The notes under the pieces: model-generated
Database searches by the model: none
Seen by the model: only the letters and a program-made list of their open reading frames with translations
Told to the model about the DNA's origin: nothing
Origin: Streptomyces aureus
GTDB taxonomy: Bacteria; Actinomycetota; Actinomycetes; Streptomycetales; Streptomycetaceae
Length of the DNA stretch: 64,000 bases
Direction: 5' to 3'
Assembly (NCBI RefSeq): GCF_000725495.1
Contig: NZ_JNZD01000026.1
Location: 1-64,000, forward strand
Translations under genes and position numbers: made by a program
Part shown: piece by piece, positions 8,304-18,002 of the stretch
Position numbering within the stretch: position 1 is the first letter of the stretch
How the letters are laid out: the number at the start of each line of letters is the position of its first letter

Positions 8304-8317
8304 CGGGCGTACGCCCG
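8304..8317. promoter_or_regulatory. 14-bp perfect palindrome between fabG and tldD
   Basis: CGGGCGTACGCCCG is a perfect palindrome in the 271-base divergent region, 143 bases upstream of fabG. A second inverted repeat (CCGACAG at 8257-8263, CTGTCGG at 8280-8286) lies beside it. Either could be an operator or promoter structure; no regulator is encoded nearby. Confidence 0.4.
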
Positions 8318-8432
8318 GAAGACGGACGGCCCCCGGCCGAAAGACGCGCCCGGTCACGCCAAAGGCGTGGCCGCAGGACCCGCCCGCGCGACATGATCGG
8401 ACCTGACGGGCCACGACAACAGGGAGACCTCG

Positions 8433-9952
<1,520 letters not shown>

Positions 9953-9956
<4 letters not shown>

Positions 9957-11347
9957 GCGCGCGTACGAGCAAGCCGCACGAGGTCGTCGAGCGTGCCCTC
10001 GAGCTGTCCCGGGCCGACGGCTGTGTGGTGATCGCCGACGAGCAGTCCACGGCCAATCTGCGCTGGGCGGGCAACGCGCTCACCACGAACGGGGTCACGC
10101 GCGGGCGCACGCTCACCGTGATCGCGACCGTCGACGGCCGCGAGGGCACCTCGTCCGGGGTGGTCTCGCGCTCCGCGGTGACCGCCGACGAGCTGGAGCC
10201 CCTGGTGCGGGCGGCCGAGGCCGCGGCGCGGGGCGCCGGTCCCGCCGAGGACGGCCGGCCGCTGGTGACGGGCGTACCGGAGTCCCCCGACTTCGCGGAC
10301 GCGCCCGCCGAGACCTCCTCCGGCGTGTTCGCCGACTTCGCGCCGGCGCTCGGCGAGTCCTTCGCCCGGGCGCGGGCGGGCGGCCGCGAACTGTACGGTT
10401 TCGCCAACCACGAGCTCGTCTCCAGCTACCTCGGCACCTCGACGGGGCTGCGGCTGCGGCACGATCAGCCGAACGGCACGCTGGAGCTCAACGCCAAGTC
10501 CCCGGACCGTACGCGGTCGGCGTGGGCGGGACGCTCGACGCGGGACTTCAAGGACGTCGACCCGGCCGCGATGGACGCGGAGCTGGCGGTACGGCTCGGC
10601 TGGGCCGAGCGGCGCGTCGAACTGCCCGCCGGGCGCTACGAGACCCTGCTGCCGCCGACCGCGGTCGCGGACCTGCTGATCTACCAGATGTGGTCGGCGG
10701 CCGCCCGGGACGCGGCGGAGGGCCGGACGGTCTTCAGCAAGCCCGGCGGCGGCACCCGCATCGGCGAGCGGCTCAGCGAGCTTCCGCTGACGCTGCGCAG
10801 CGACCCGAACGAGCCGGGCCTGGAGTCCGCCCCCTTCGTGCTCGCGCACTCCTCGGGCGACGACGCCTCCGTGTTCGACAACGGACTGCCGCTGAAGGCC
10901 ACGGACTGGATCCGGGAGGGCGAGCTGCGGCATCTGTCGACCACCCGGCACAGCGCCGCGCTGACCGGGCTGCCGGTGACGCCGTCGATCGGGAACCTCG
11001 TCCTGGACGGGGGCGAGGACCGCTCCCTGGAGGAGATGGTCGCCGCCACGGAGCGCGGGCTGCTGCTGACCTGCCTGTGGTACATCCGCGAGGTGGACCC
11101 GGCGACGCTGCTGCTGACCGGGCTCACCCGGGACGGCGTGTACCTCGTGGAGGACGGCGAGGTCGTGGGCGAGGTGAACAACTTCCGGTTCAACGAGTCG
11201 CCGGTGGGGCTGCTGGGCCGGGCCACGGAGGCGGGGCGGACGGAGAAGACGCTGCCCCGCGAGTGGAGCGACTGGTTCACCCGGGCCGCGATGCCCGCAC
11301 TGCGGGTGCCGGATTTCAATATGAGTTCTGTCAGCCAGGGCGTATAA
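9953..11347 (+). CDS. tldE: TldE/PmbA family protein, partner of TldD
   Basis: A 464-residue U62 family protein without the HExxxH zinc motif, as expected for the non-catalytic partner subunit. The N-terminal domain (residues about 10-230) has the TldD/PmbA fold, and the C-terminal domain ends in a conserved [16 protein letters not shown] segment. It begins with an ATG that overlaps the tldD stop. Together the pair probably forms a ring-like protease acting on short peptides; whether it matures a natural product in this strain cannot be said, since no precursor peptide gene is adjacent. Forty-four bases separate it from tyrS. Confidence 0.9.
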
Positions 11348-11391
11348 CCTCGTACCTGATTCACGAGACCACCCGAGGAGATACGAGAACC

Positions 11392-12660
11392 GTGACGGAC
11401 ATCGTCGACGAGCTGAAGTGGCGGGGCCTGTTCTCCCTGTCCACCGACGAAGATGCTTTGCGCAAGGCGCTCGCGGACGGTCCCGTCACGTTCTATTGCG
11501 GCTTCGACCCGACCGCGCCCAGCCTGCACGTCGGCCACCTGGTACAGGTGCTCACGATGCGCCGGCTGCAGCGGGCGGGGCTGCGGCCGCTGGCCCTGGT
11601 GGGCGGGGCGACGGGCCAGATCGGCGACCCCCGGCCCACGGCCGAGCGCACCCTGAACGACCCGGAGACGGTCGCGAACTGGGTGACGCGGCTGCGGTCG
11701 CAGATCGAGCCGTTCCTGTCCTTCGAGGGCGAGAACGCCGCGGTCATGGTGAACAACCTCGACTGGACGGCCGGGCTGTCGGCGATCGAGTTCCTGCGGG
11801 ACATCGGCAAGCACTTCCGGGTCAACAAGATGCTGACCAAGGACTCCGTGGCCCGCCGGCTGGAGTCCGAGGAGGGCATCAGCTACACGGAGTTCAGCTA
11901 CCAGCTGCTGCAGGGCATGGACTTCCTGGAGCTGTACCGCCGCCACGGCTGCACCCTGCAGCAGGGCGGCAGCGACCAGTGGGGCAACCTCACGGCGGGC
12001 CTGGACCTGATCCACCGCCTGGAGCCCGCCGCCCAGGTGCACGCGCTGGCGACGCCGCTGATGGTCAAGGCCGACGGCACCAAGTTCGGCAAGACCGAGG
12101 GCGGCGCCGTCTGGCTCGACCCCGAGATGACGACGCCGTACGCGTTCTACCAGTTCTGGCTGAACGTGGACGACCGTGACGTCTCGACGTACATGCGCAT
12201 CCTGTCCTTCAGGTCCCCCGAGGAGCTGGCGGAGCTGGAGAAGCAGACCGAGGAGCGTCCGCAGGCCCGGGCGGCCCAGCGCGCGCTGGCCGAGGAGCTG
12301 ACGACCCTGGTGCACGGCGCCGACCAGACCACCGCCGTGATCGCCGCGTCGAAGGCGCTGTTCGGCCAGGGCGAGCTGACCGACCTGGACGAGCGGACCC
12401 TCGCGGCCGCGCTGTCCGAGGTGCCGCACATCCAGGTCGCCGAGGCGGGCCTGGTCGTGGACCTCTTCGCCGAGGTCGGGCTGGTGGCGAGCAAGTCCGC
12501 CGCCCGCCGCACGGTCAAGGAGGGCGGGGCCTACGTGAACAACGTGAAGGTCGGCGCCGAGGACGCGGTCCCCGCCAAGGAGGACCTGCTGCACGGACGC
12601 TGGCTCGTGCTGCGCCGGGGCAAGAAGAGCCTGGCCGCGGTCGAGGTCACCGGCGGCTGA
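11392..12660 (+). CDS. tyrS: Tyrosyl-tRNA synthetase
   Basis: A class Ic aminoacyl-tRNA synthetase of 422 residues that charges tRNA-Tyr. The HIGH-type signature is HVGH (in PSLHVGHLV), the tyrosine pocket is typical (the [10 protein letters not shown] and GGSDQWGN segments), and the KMSKS-type motif appears as KFGKT. A C-terminal S4 RNA-binding domain ([17 protein letters not shown]) is present. The start is GTG at 11392; a GAGGAG lies somewhat far upstream. The much longer open frame upstream overlaps tldE in another frame and is not coding. No T-box leader was seen. Confidence 0.94.
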   Translation: MTDIVDELKWRGLFSLSTDEDALRKALADGPVTFYCGFDPTAPSLHVGHLVQVLTMRRLQRAGLRPLALVGGATGQIGDPRPTAERTLNDPETVANWVTRLRSQIEPFLSFEGENAAVMVNNLDWTAGLSAIEFLRDIGKHFRVNKMLTKDSVARRLESEEGISYTEFSYQLLQGMDFLELYRRHGCTLQQGGSDQWGNLTAGLDLIHRLEPAAQVHALATPLMVKADGTKFGKTEGGAVWLDPEMTTPYAFYQFWLNVDDRDVSTYMRILSFRSPEELAELEKQTEERPQARAAQRALAEELTTLVHGADQTTAVIAASKALFGQGELTDLDERTLAAALSEVPHIQVAEAGLVVDLFAEVGLVASKSAARRTVKEGGAYVNNVKVGAEDAVPAKEDLLHGRWLVLRRGKKSLAAVEVTGG

Positions 12661-12675
12661 GCGTTGTGACGACAG

Positions 12676-12718
12676 CGAAGGGCGGGGGCCGCTTCCGGGA
12701 AGCGGCCCCCGCCCTTCG
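12676..12718. terminator. Strong bidirectional terminator after tyrS
   Basis: A perfect 19-bp stem (12676-12694 with 12700-12718, loop CCGGG) lies between tyrS and the convergent GlsB-type gene. Confidence 0.82.
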
Positions 12719-12733
12719 TCGTGTTCGGGCGGG

Positions 12734-13018
12734 TCACGCCCGCTGCTGCACCTTCTTGTTCCCCCACAGGGCCATGTACATCATGTCGCCCAGCGCCACG
12801 ATGACGATCGCGGCGATCAGCTGGAACAGGTGACGGGTCCAGTCGATGCCGGCCGTCGCCTCGACGCCGAAGGCCCGCGCGAGGGCGTTGCCCACGATGG
12901 CACCGAGCATGCCGAAGATGGTGGTCAGCCACAGCGGGCTGTGCTGCTTGCCCGGGATGATCGCCTTGGCGATCAGGCCCAGTACGAACCCCACGATGAT
13001 CGCCCACAGCCAGCCCAT
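12734..13018 (-). CDS. GlsB/YeaQ/YmgE family stress-response membrane protein
   Basis: A 94-residue membrane protein with three hydrophobic segments. The start [19 protein letters not shown], followed by a Pro-Gly turn, is characteristic of the transglycosylase-associated (GlsB/YmgE) family. In firmicutes GlsB is part of an acid and general stress regulon linked with Gls24 proteins. The extra third helix ([22 protein letters not shown]) makes it somewhat longer than the usual 80 residues. ATG at 13018 has GAGGAGG five bases upstream. It is monocistronic and convergent with tyrS. Confidence 0.85.
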   Translation of the reverse strand: MGWLWAIIVGFVLGLIAKAIIPGKQHSPLWLTTIFGMLGAIVGNALARAFGVEATAGIDWTRHLFQLIAAIVIVALGDMMYMALWGNKKVQQRA

Positions 13019-13259
13019 GTCCGCCTCCTCGTACCGCTCCGCGTGAGCCGTTACGGTCAGTGTCCGGCCGTCCGCCATACGGCGCATGTCGGGCCGGGCC
13101 GTACGCGCTACGGCGCACCGGTTCCACCCGGACAGGACGTGCCCCGGTCTCGAAGGCGGCGCAGGCGCGGCGTACGGTGGAAGCAGTCCCGGCCCGCCTC
13201 CCCGACGGGTTCGTGCCGGGTACGGACCGGGAGCGTCCGACACAGGCAGGTGGTGGAGT

Positions 13260-13649
13260 GTGATCAGGAAGCAGAGCAACGTCCAGGTCTTCCGGATCAC
13301 CGGAGCCAGACAGAGCCTGGACGACGACGTGCGCGGCCGGCAGCGCCGCTATGTCATCTCGATGTCCGTCCGTACGGTGTCGGTGATCCTGGCGGCCGCC
13401 CTGTGGAACGTCGAGCGGCCCGTCGCTCTGGTCGCTCTGGTCCTCGGGATCCTCCTCCCCTACATCGCGGTGGTCATCGCGAACGCCGGACGCGAGAACG
13501 CGCCCTCGCTGCCCTCGACGTTCGTCTCCGCTCCGCTGCGTCCGATGATCGCCGCGCCCCGCGAGGACGACCCCGACGAGCCGTTCCGGAAGGACGCCGG
13601 GACCGGCTCCGCGACGCCTTCGGGGGCCGAGCCGAACACCTCGGGCTGA
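13260..13649 (+). CDS. DUF3099 family membrane protein
   Basis: A protein of about 129 residues. A basic N-terminal part (VFRITGARQSLDDDVRGRQRR) precedes two adjacent hydrophobic helices (ISMSVRTVSVILAAALW and VALVALVLGILLPYIAVVIA), followed by a hydrophilic tail with an acidic EDDPDEPF stretch. This is the pattern of the DUF3099 family common in actinobacteria; function unknown. The GTG at 13260 is used; the GGTGGAG just before it is unusually close, so the true start could differ by a few codons. Confidence 0.7.
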   Translation: MIRKQSNVQVFRITGARQSLDDDVRGRQRRYVISMSVRTVSVILAAALWNVERPVALVALVLGILLPYIAVVIANAGRENAPSLPSTFVSAPLRPMIAAPREDDPDEPFRKDAGTGSATPSGAEPNTSG

Positions 13650-14001
13650 GACCGGACCGGAGCCGGGGCGCGCGTGAACTCGCCCCGGGACAAGGCCGGT
13701 TCAGCTTCGGACGAAGGCCCGCGCAGGCGCCGGAAACGGAATGGCGCCGCACGGGCAAGCTCAAGAAAAGCTCAGATCAATCATGTTGTTCCGGTGCCGG
13801 GCGACGGGTTACCCGTGACATACTTCGTACGCGCTCCGCATCCCCCGTCGGAGCGACGGACCGACGCCGGGCAGCTCCCCCCGTGGCTGCTCGGCGTCGC
13901 CTTTGCAGCCACCCGGAGCACCGCCCGCGGCCGTCGCGCCGCCCGCTTCCCCGACCGCGCGGAGCGTGGGTCACGAGGCCTCGGCTAGGGTCGGCAGGGT
14001 G
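13650..14001. other. Intergenic region with possible control sites
   Basis: No gene is convincing in these 352 bases. Two features stand out: an 11-base direct repeat of AAGCTCA (13757-13763 and 13768-13774) in an unusually A-rich patch, and the palindrome ACGGGT-T-ACCCGT at 13804-13816, followed by GACATACT, which could be part of a promoter for the small gene at 14002. I cannot assign either to a known regulator. Confidence 0.4.
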
Positions 14002-14253
14002 ATGTCGAACGCCCCCGGATCCGGCCCCTCCTCCCCCGTCTGCTCGGCCAAGGCCTGCCGTGCGGACGCCGTGTGGGTGCTCGCCTGGAACAACCCGAAG
14101 CTGCACACGCCCGAGCGCCGCAAGACCTGGCTGGCCTGCGAGGAGCATCGCGAGCACCTGTCGCAGTTCCTCGGGGTGCGCGGGTTCCTGAAGGACGTCG
14201 TGACCCTGGACGAGTGGGAGGCCTCCGGGCCCGCGGAGTCCGAGGGGCGCTAG
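14002..14253 (+). CDS. Small conserved Cys/His protein
   Basis: An 83-residue soluble protein. C14 and C19 (VCSAKACRA) together with C46, H49 and H52 (ACEEHREHL) could bind a zinc ion, with an ordered WVLAWNNPKLHTPERRKTW region between them. I recognise the pattern as a conserved Streptomyces hypothetical; no activity is known to me. The ATG at 14002 is preceded by an in-frame GTG at 13999 that could also be used. It is convergent with moaA, and a long palindromic element lies between the two genes. Confidence 0.75.
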   Translation: MSNAPGSGPSSPVCSAKACRADAVWVLAWNNPKLHTPERRKTWLACEEHREHLSQFLGVRGFLKDVVTLDEWEASGPAESEGR

Positions 14254-14283
14254 GGCGTGTTGCGAAAGTCCCGCCTGCCGCGC

Positions 14284-14380
14284 GACGCCATGCACGCACT
14301 CTCGCCGCACCGGGCGAAAGCCCAAGTACATCCAGTACGAGGACTTCCGCCCGGCACGCCGAGAGCACGCACCTGACGCC
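14284..14380. repeat. 97-nt imperfect palindrome (MITE-like or structured RNA) between convergent genes
   Basis: Two 40-base arms (14284-14323 and 14341-14380) match at 28 positions as inverted repeats. Ten of the 12 mismatches are transitions that become G-U pairs in a minus-strand transcript. The 17-base centre itself holds GTAC-ATCCA-GTAC. Transcribed with moaA, it would give one long hairpin in the moaA 3' region. I recall closely similar sequence, including the flanking GGGCGTGTTGCGAAAGT at 14253-14269, at several places in Streptomyces genomes. Confidence 0.6.
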
Positions 14381-14408
14381 GCCCGGCCCGCCCTTCCCGC
14401 CGCGCCGG

Positions 14409-15398
14409 TCAGCCGCCGATCGCGGACATCGGGCGGTCGGGCTGCACGAACGACGGGTCGTCCAGGCCCGCGCCCGCCTTCTTGCCCCACATCGCCGTGC
14501 GCCAGATGCCGGCGATCTCCTCGTCGGGCACGTCCGAGCGCAGCGCGCCGCGCAGATCCGTCTCCTCCGTGGCGAACAGACAGGTGCGCACCTGGCCGTC
14601 GGCGGTGAGCCGGGTGCGGTCGCAGGCCGCGCAGAACGGGCGCGTGACGGAGGCGATCACACCGACGCGGTGCGGGCCGCCGTCGACGATCCAGCGCTCG
14701 GCGGGGGCGGAGCCCCGTTCGCCGGCGCCCTCATCGGTGAGACGGAAGCGGGTGCGCAGCGAGGTGAGGATGTCACCTGCGGTGACCATGCCGTCGCGCT
14801 TCCAGCCGTGCTGGGCGTCCAGGGGCATCTGCTCGATGAAGCGGAGTTCGTAGTCGTGCTCGACGGCCCAGGCCAGCAGGTCCGGGGCCTCGTCGGCGTT
14901 CAGGCCCGGCATCAGGACCGAGTTGATCTTCACGGGGGTGAGGCCGGCCGCGTGGGCGGCTTCGAGGCCCTCGATGACGTCCTTGTGCCGGTCGCGGCGG
15001 GTGAGGGTCTTGAAGACGTCGGGCCGCAGGGTGTCCAGCGAGACGTTCACCCGGTCCAGGCCGGCGGCCTTGAGGGCGGCCGCGGTGCGCTTGAGGCCGA
15101 TGCCGTTGGTCGTGAGGGACATCTGCGGGCGGGGGGCGAGGGCCGCGACCCGCTCGACGATGCCGGGCAGTCCGGGGCGCAGCAGGGGCTCGCCGCCGGT
15201 GAAGCGGACCTCTTCGATGCCGAGGTGGGTGACGGCGATGCCTATCAGGCGGACGATCTCGTCGTCGGTGAGCAGGTCGGGCTTGGCGAGCCACTGCAGG
15301 CCTTCCTCGGGCATGCAGTACGTGCAGCGGAGGTTGCAGCGGTCCGTCAGTGAGACACGCAGGTCGGTGGCCACCCGGCCATAGGTGTCGATGAGCAC
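14409..15398 (-). CDS. moaA: GTP 3',8-cyclase MoaA (molybdenum cofactor)
   Basis: A radical SAM enzyme of 329 residues that rearranges GTP to the 3',8-cyclo intermediate, the first step of molybdopterin synthesis with MoaC. The N-terminal cluster motif CNLRCTYC (C-x3-C-x2-C) binds the SAM [4Fe-4S] centre, FTGGEPLLR follows, and the C-terminal cluster is CAACDRTRL followed by a third Cys in RTCLF (C-x2-C-x13-C). It ends in the MoaA-specific Gly-Gly. The GTG at 15398 has GGAGGGGG five bases upstream and is preferred over the in-frame upstream start. No other Moco genes are adjacent. Confidence 0.94.
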   Translation of the reverse strand: MLIDTYGRVATDLRVSLTDRCNLRCTYCMPEEGLQWLAKPDLLTDDEIVRLIGIAVTHLGIEEVRFTGGEPLLRPGLPGIVERVAALAPRPQMSLTTNGIGLKRTAAALKAAGLDRVNVSLDTLRPDVFKTLTRRDRHKDVIEGLEAAHAAGLTPVKINSVLMPGLNADEAPDLLAWAVEHDYELRFIEQMPLDAQHGWKRDGMVTAGDILTSLRTRFRLTDEGAGERGSAPAERWIVDGGPHRVGVIASVTRPFCAACDRTRLTADGQVRTCLFATEETDLRGALRSDVPDEEIAGIWRTAMWGKKAGAGLDDPSFVQPDRPMSAIGG

Positions 15399-15495
15399 GT
15401 GGGCCCCCTCCCTCGTCGCCGATCTCTTTCTCCCGATACCTGCGAGCCTACGTGACGCCACCGACAACGACAGCGGCCCGATCCCACGAGACGCG

Positions 15496-15558
15496 GCGCG
15501 GGCCCGTCGTAGAGACCTACCAGTGGTGATCCACCGGTGTCCCCCGACGGGCCCGCGC
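15496..15558 (-). terminator. Terminator downstream of actP
   Basis: A perfect 14-bp stem (15496-15509 with 15545-15558) encloses a loop that folds again (CCAGTGG/CCACCGG). It lies between the actP stop at 15605 and the moaA start and would end the actP transcript. Confidence 0.6.
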
Positions 15559-15604
15559 GATGCCGGTGTCCAGGGCCGGGCGGACGGGAACCGCCCGTCG
15601 GGAC

Positions 15605-17242
15605 CTAGTGGGCTCCGGTGCCGGTCAGGGCGCGGACCTCCAGTTCCGCGTACTTGCCGGCGTCCGGTTCCTCCTTGGAGAGCAGGGTGCCGAGCCAGCC
15701 CAGCAGGAAGCCGACCGGGATGGAGATGAGGCCCGGGTTCTCCAGCGGGAACCAGTGGAAGTCGACGTCGGGGAACATCGAGGTGGGCTTGCCCGAGACG
15801 ACCGGGGAGAAGAGCACCAGGCCGACCGCCGTGGCCAGGCCGCCGTAGATCGACCAGAGCGCGCCGGCGGTGGTGAACCTCTTCCAGAACAGGCTGTACA
15901 GGATCGTCGGCAGGTTGGCCGAGGCCGCGACCGCGAAGGCCAGGGCGACCAGACCGGCGACGTTGAGGTCACGGGCGAGGGCGCCCAGCAGGATGGACAC
16001 GGCGCCGATGCCGACCGTCGCGTAGCGGGCTGCCTTCATCTCCTCCTTCTCCGACGCCTGTCCCTTCTTGATGACGTTGGCGTAGATGTCGTGCGCGAAG
16101 GACGAGGACGAGGCGAGCGTCAGTCCCGCGACGACCGCGAGGATCGTGGCGAAGGCGACGGCGGAGATGGTGGCGAGCAGGATCGCGCCCCAGTTGGAGT
16201 CCACGCCGCCGAGGTGCAGGGCGAGCAGGGGTGCCGCCGTGTTGCCCGCCTTGTTGGAGGCGATGATCTCGTCCGGCTTGATGAGCGCCGCGGCGCCGAA
16301 CCCGAGGGCGAGGGTCATGAGGTAGAAGGCGCCGATGAGGCCGATCGCCCAGTTGACCGACTTCCGCGCGGTCTTGGCGGTGGGCACGGTGTAGAAACGG
16401 ATCAGGATGTGCGGCAGGCCCGCGGTGCCGAGGACCAGTGCCATGCCGAGCGAGATGAAGTCCAGCTTGGTGGTCGACGTGGCGCCGTACTTGAGCCCTG
16501 GTTCCAGGAAGGGCGAGCCCTTGCCGCTGTTCTCGGCCGCCTTGCCGAGCAGGTCGGAGATGTTGAAGTGGAACTTCAGCAGGACCAGGAAGGTGAGCAG
16601 CAGGGCGCCGGCGATGAGCAGGACCGCCTTGACCATCTGCACCCAGGTGGTGCCCTTCATGCCGCCGATGGTGACGTACACGATCATCAGGACGCCGACG
16701 AGCGCGACGATGCCGATCTTGCCGCCGTCGCTGGTGATGCCGAGGAGCAGCGAGACGAGGACGCCCGCGCCGGCCATCTGGGCCAGCAGGTAGAAGATCG
16801 ACACGACGATGGTGGAGGTGCCTGCCGCGGTGCGCACGGGACGCTGGCGCATGCGGTAGGCGAGGACGTCGCCCATCGTGTAGCGGCCGGAGTTGCGCAG
16901 CGGTTCGGCGACCAGGAGCAGGGCCACGAGCCAGGCGACCAGGAAGCCGATGGAGTACAGGAAGCCGTCGTAGCCGAAGAGGGCGATGGCTCCCGCGATG
17001 CCGAGGAAGGACGCGGCGGACATGTAGTCGCCGGAGACGGCGAGTCCGTTCTGGAATCCGGTGAACTGGCGTCCGCCCGCGTAGAAGTCGGCGGCGTCCT
17101 TGGTCTGGCGGCCGGCCCAGACGGTGATGACGAGGGTCGCGGCGACGAAGACCGCGAACAGGGTGATGATCAGCGGGCGGTGCTCGCTCGCCTCGCCCGC
17201 GGCCAGCAGGACCGGGTGCGCGGTGTTCTGTACGGGGCTCAT
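15605..17242 (-). CDS. actP: Cation/acetate symporter ActP (SSS family)
   Basis: A 545-residue membrane protein of the sodium:solute symporter family with about 13 helices. Typical segments are DFYAGGRQFTGFQNGLAVSG near the N terminus, GYDGFLYSIGFLVAW, and the AFATILAVVAGLTLASSSSFAHD signature in the middle. E. coli ActP takes up acetate and glycolate with a cation, and the pairing with a DUF485 protein (YjcH in E. coli) is the usual context. The ATG at 17242 overlaps the DUF485 stop by four bases, so both are coupled. A hairpin terminator follows. Confidence 0.9.
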   Translation of the reverse strand: MSPVQNTAHPVLLAAGEASEHRPLIITLFAVFVAATLVITVWAGRQTKDAADFYAGGRQFTGFQNGLAVSGDYMSAASFLGIAGAIALFGYDGFLYSIGFLVAWLVALLLVAEPLRNSGRYTMGDVLAYRMRQRPVRTAAGTSTIVVSIFYLLAQMAGAGVLVSLLLGITSDGGKIGIVALVGVLMIVYVTIGGMKGTTWVQMVKAVLLIAGALLLTFLVLLKFHFNISDLLGKAAENSGKGSPFLEPGLKYGATSTTKLDFISLGMALVLGTAGLPHILIRFYTVPTAKTARKSVNWAIGLIGAFYLMTLALGFGAAALIKPDEIIASNKAGNTAAPLLALHLGGVDSNWGAILLATISAVAFATILAVVAGLTLASSSSFAHDIYANVIKKGQASEKEEMKAARYATVGIGAVSILLGALARDLNVAGLVALAFAVAASANLPTILYSLFWKRFTTAGALWSIYGGLATAVGLVLFSPVVSGKPTSMFPDVDFHWFPLENPGLISIPVGFLLGWLGTLLSKEEPDAGKYAELEVRALTGTGAH

Positions 17243-17595
17243 GCGCCACCCTCCATCCGGGACTTGATGGCGTCGGCCTTGGGGTCGAGGTGAGCGGCCG
17301 CGTGCCGCGAGTACCACCAGGCGATGAGGAAGGTGGTGAGGAACTGGGCGAGGCCGAGCACCAGGGCGACGTTGACGTTGCCGAACAGCTTGGTGCCCAT
17401 GAAGCCGCCCGCGTAGTTCGAGAGCAGCACGTACAGCAGGTACCACAGGATGAAGCCGACGGTCAGCGGAAAGGCGAACGAGCGGTGGGAGCTGCGCAGT
17501 TCACCGAACTCGGCGCTCTGCTGCATCTCGACGAACTTCTCGGTGGACGGGAGCTGGGCTCCGGTGTGCGCGGGCGGTGGTGCGTCGGTGGCCAC
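17239..17595 (-). CDS. DUF485 membrane protein (acetate symporter partner)
   Basis: A protein of 118 residues with two membrane helices (FPLTVGFILWYLLYVLLSNYA and NVALVLGLAQFLTTFLIAWWYS), the DUF485/YjcH architecture. In E. coli yjcH lies between acs and actP. Its biochemical role is unresolved; it is thought to support the symporter. The GTG at 17595 has GAGGAG five bases upstream. An ATG at 17682 with a weaker GAGG would add a 29-residue Ser/Pro-rich N-terminal segment, so that start remains possible. First gene of the actP operon. Confidence 0.85.
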   Translation of the reverse strand: MATDAPPPAHTGAQLPSTEKFVEMQQSAEFGELRSSHRSFAFPLTVGFILWYLLYVLLSNYAGGFMGTKLFGNVNVALVLGLAQFLTTFLIAWWYSRHAAAHLDPKADAIKSRMEGGA

Positions 17596-18002
17596 GGTGT
17601 CTCCTCGCGTTGCGGGTGCGGTTACGACGGTGGACGGGGGAAGGTCGGGGGCCGCGGACGGGGACGGTTCGGGTTCGGACATGGACTTCGACCTCACATC
17701 GGCGGGCGTCACGTGACGGACTGCGACCGTTCGCATCCTTTCCGTGATCCAGGTGGCGGGCTCGATCGTCCTCGGGCTCCCTGCCCGAGGTCACGGCGCC
17801 ACGCGTGGACCGGTTCAACTCGCCCGGGTTCTTTCGGAAGTCGTCGTCGCGGGTCGCCGGGTTCTTTCGGAAGTCGTCGCCGTAAGTCATTGCTGGCCCG
17901 GGCGGCGGGAGGATAGCTTCTGGCTGCGCCATTCCGTCATGTACCTGCCCGGGCACCATCCGTGTTCGGGCAGCTCGGTTTTCCGGATGATGTGGAGATC
18001 CC
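17596..18002. other. Divergent intergenic region with a 33-bp-period direct repeat
   Basis: Between the DUF485 gene and the subtilase gene lie 407 bases. A 21-base sequence starting GGGTTCTTTCGGAAG is repeated exactly at 17826-17846 and 17859-17879. On the minus strand one frame from an ATG at 17890 reads it as a repeated DDFRKNP peptide, but that frame lacks a ribosome binding site and runs into the DUF485 gene in another phase. The repeat could be a double regulatory site for either divergent gene. Confidence 0.5.

Noticed and set aside
11348..11391. T-box leader before tyrS
   Set aside because: Only 44 bases separate tldE and tyrS, and no T-box sequence is visible.
17501..17890. Minus-strand ORF with repeated DDFRKNP
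   Set aside because: No ribosome binding site and it runs out of phase into the DUF485 gene; kept only as a finding about the DNA repeat.
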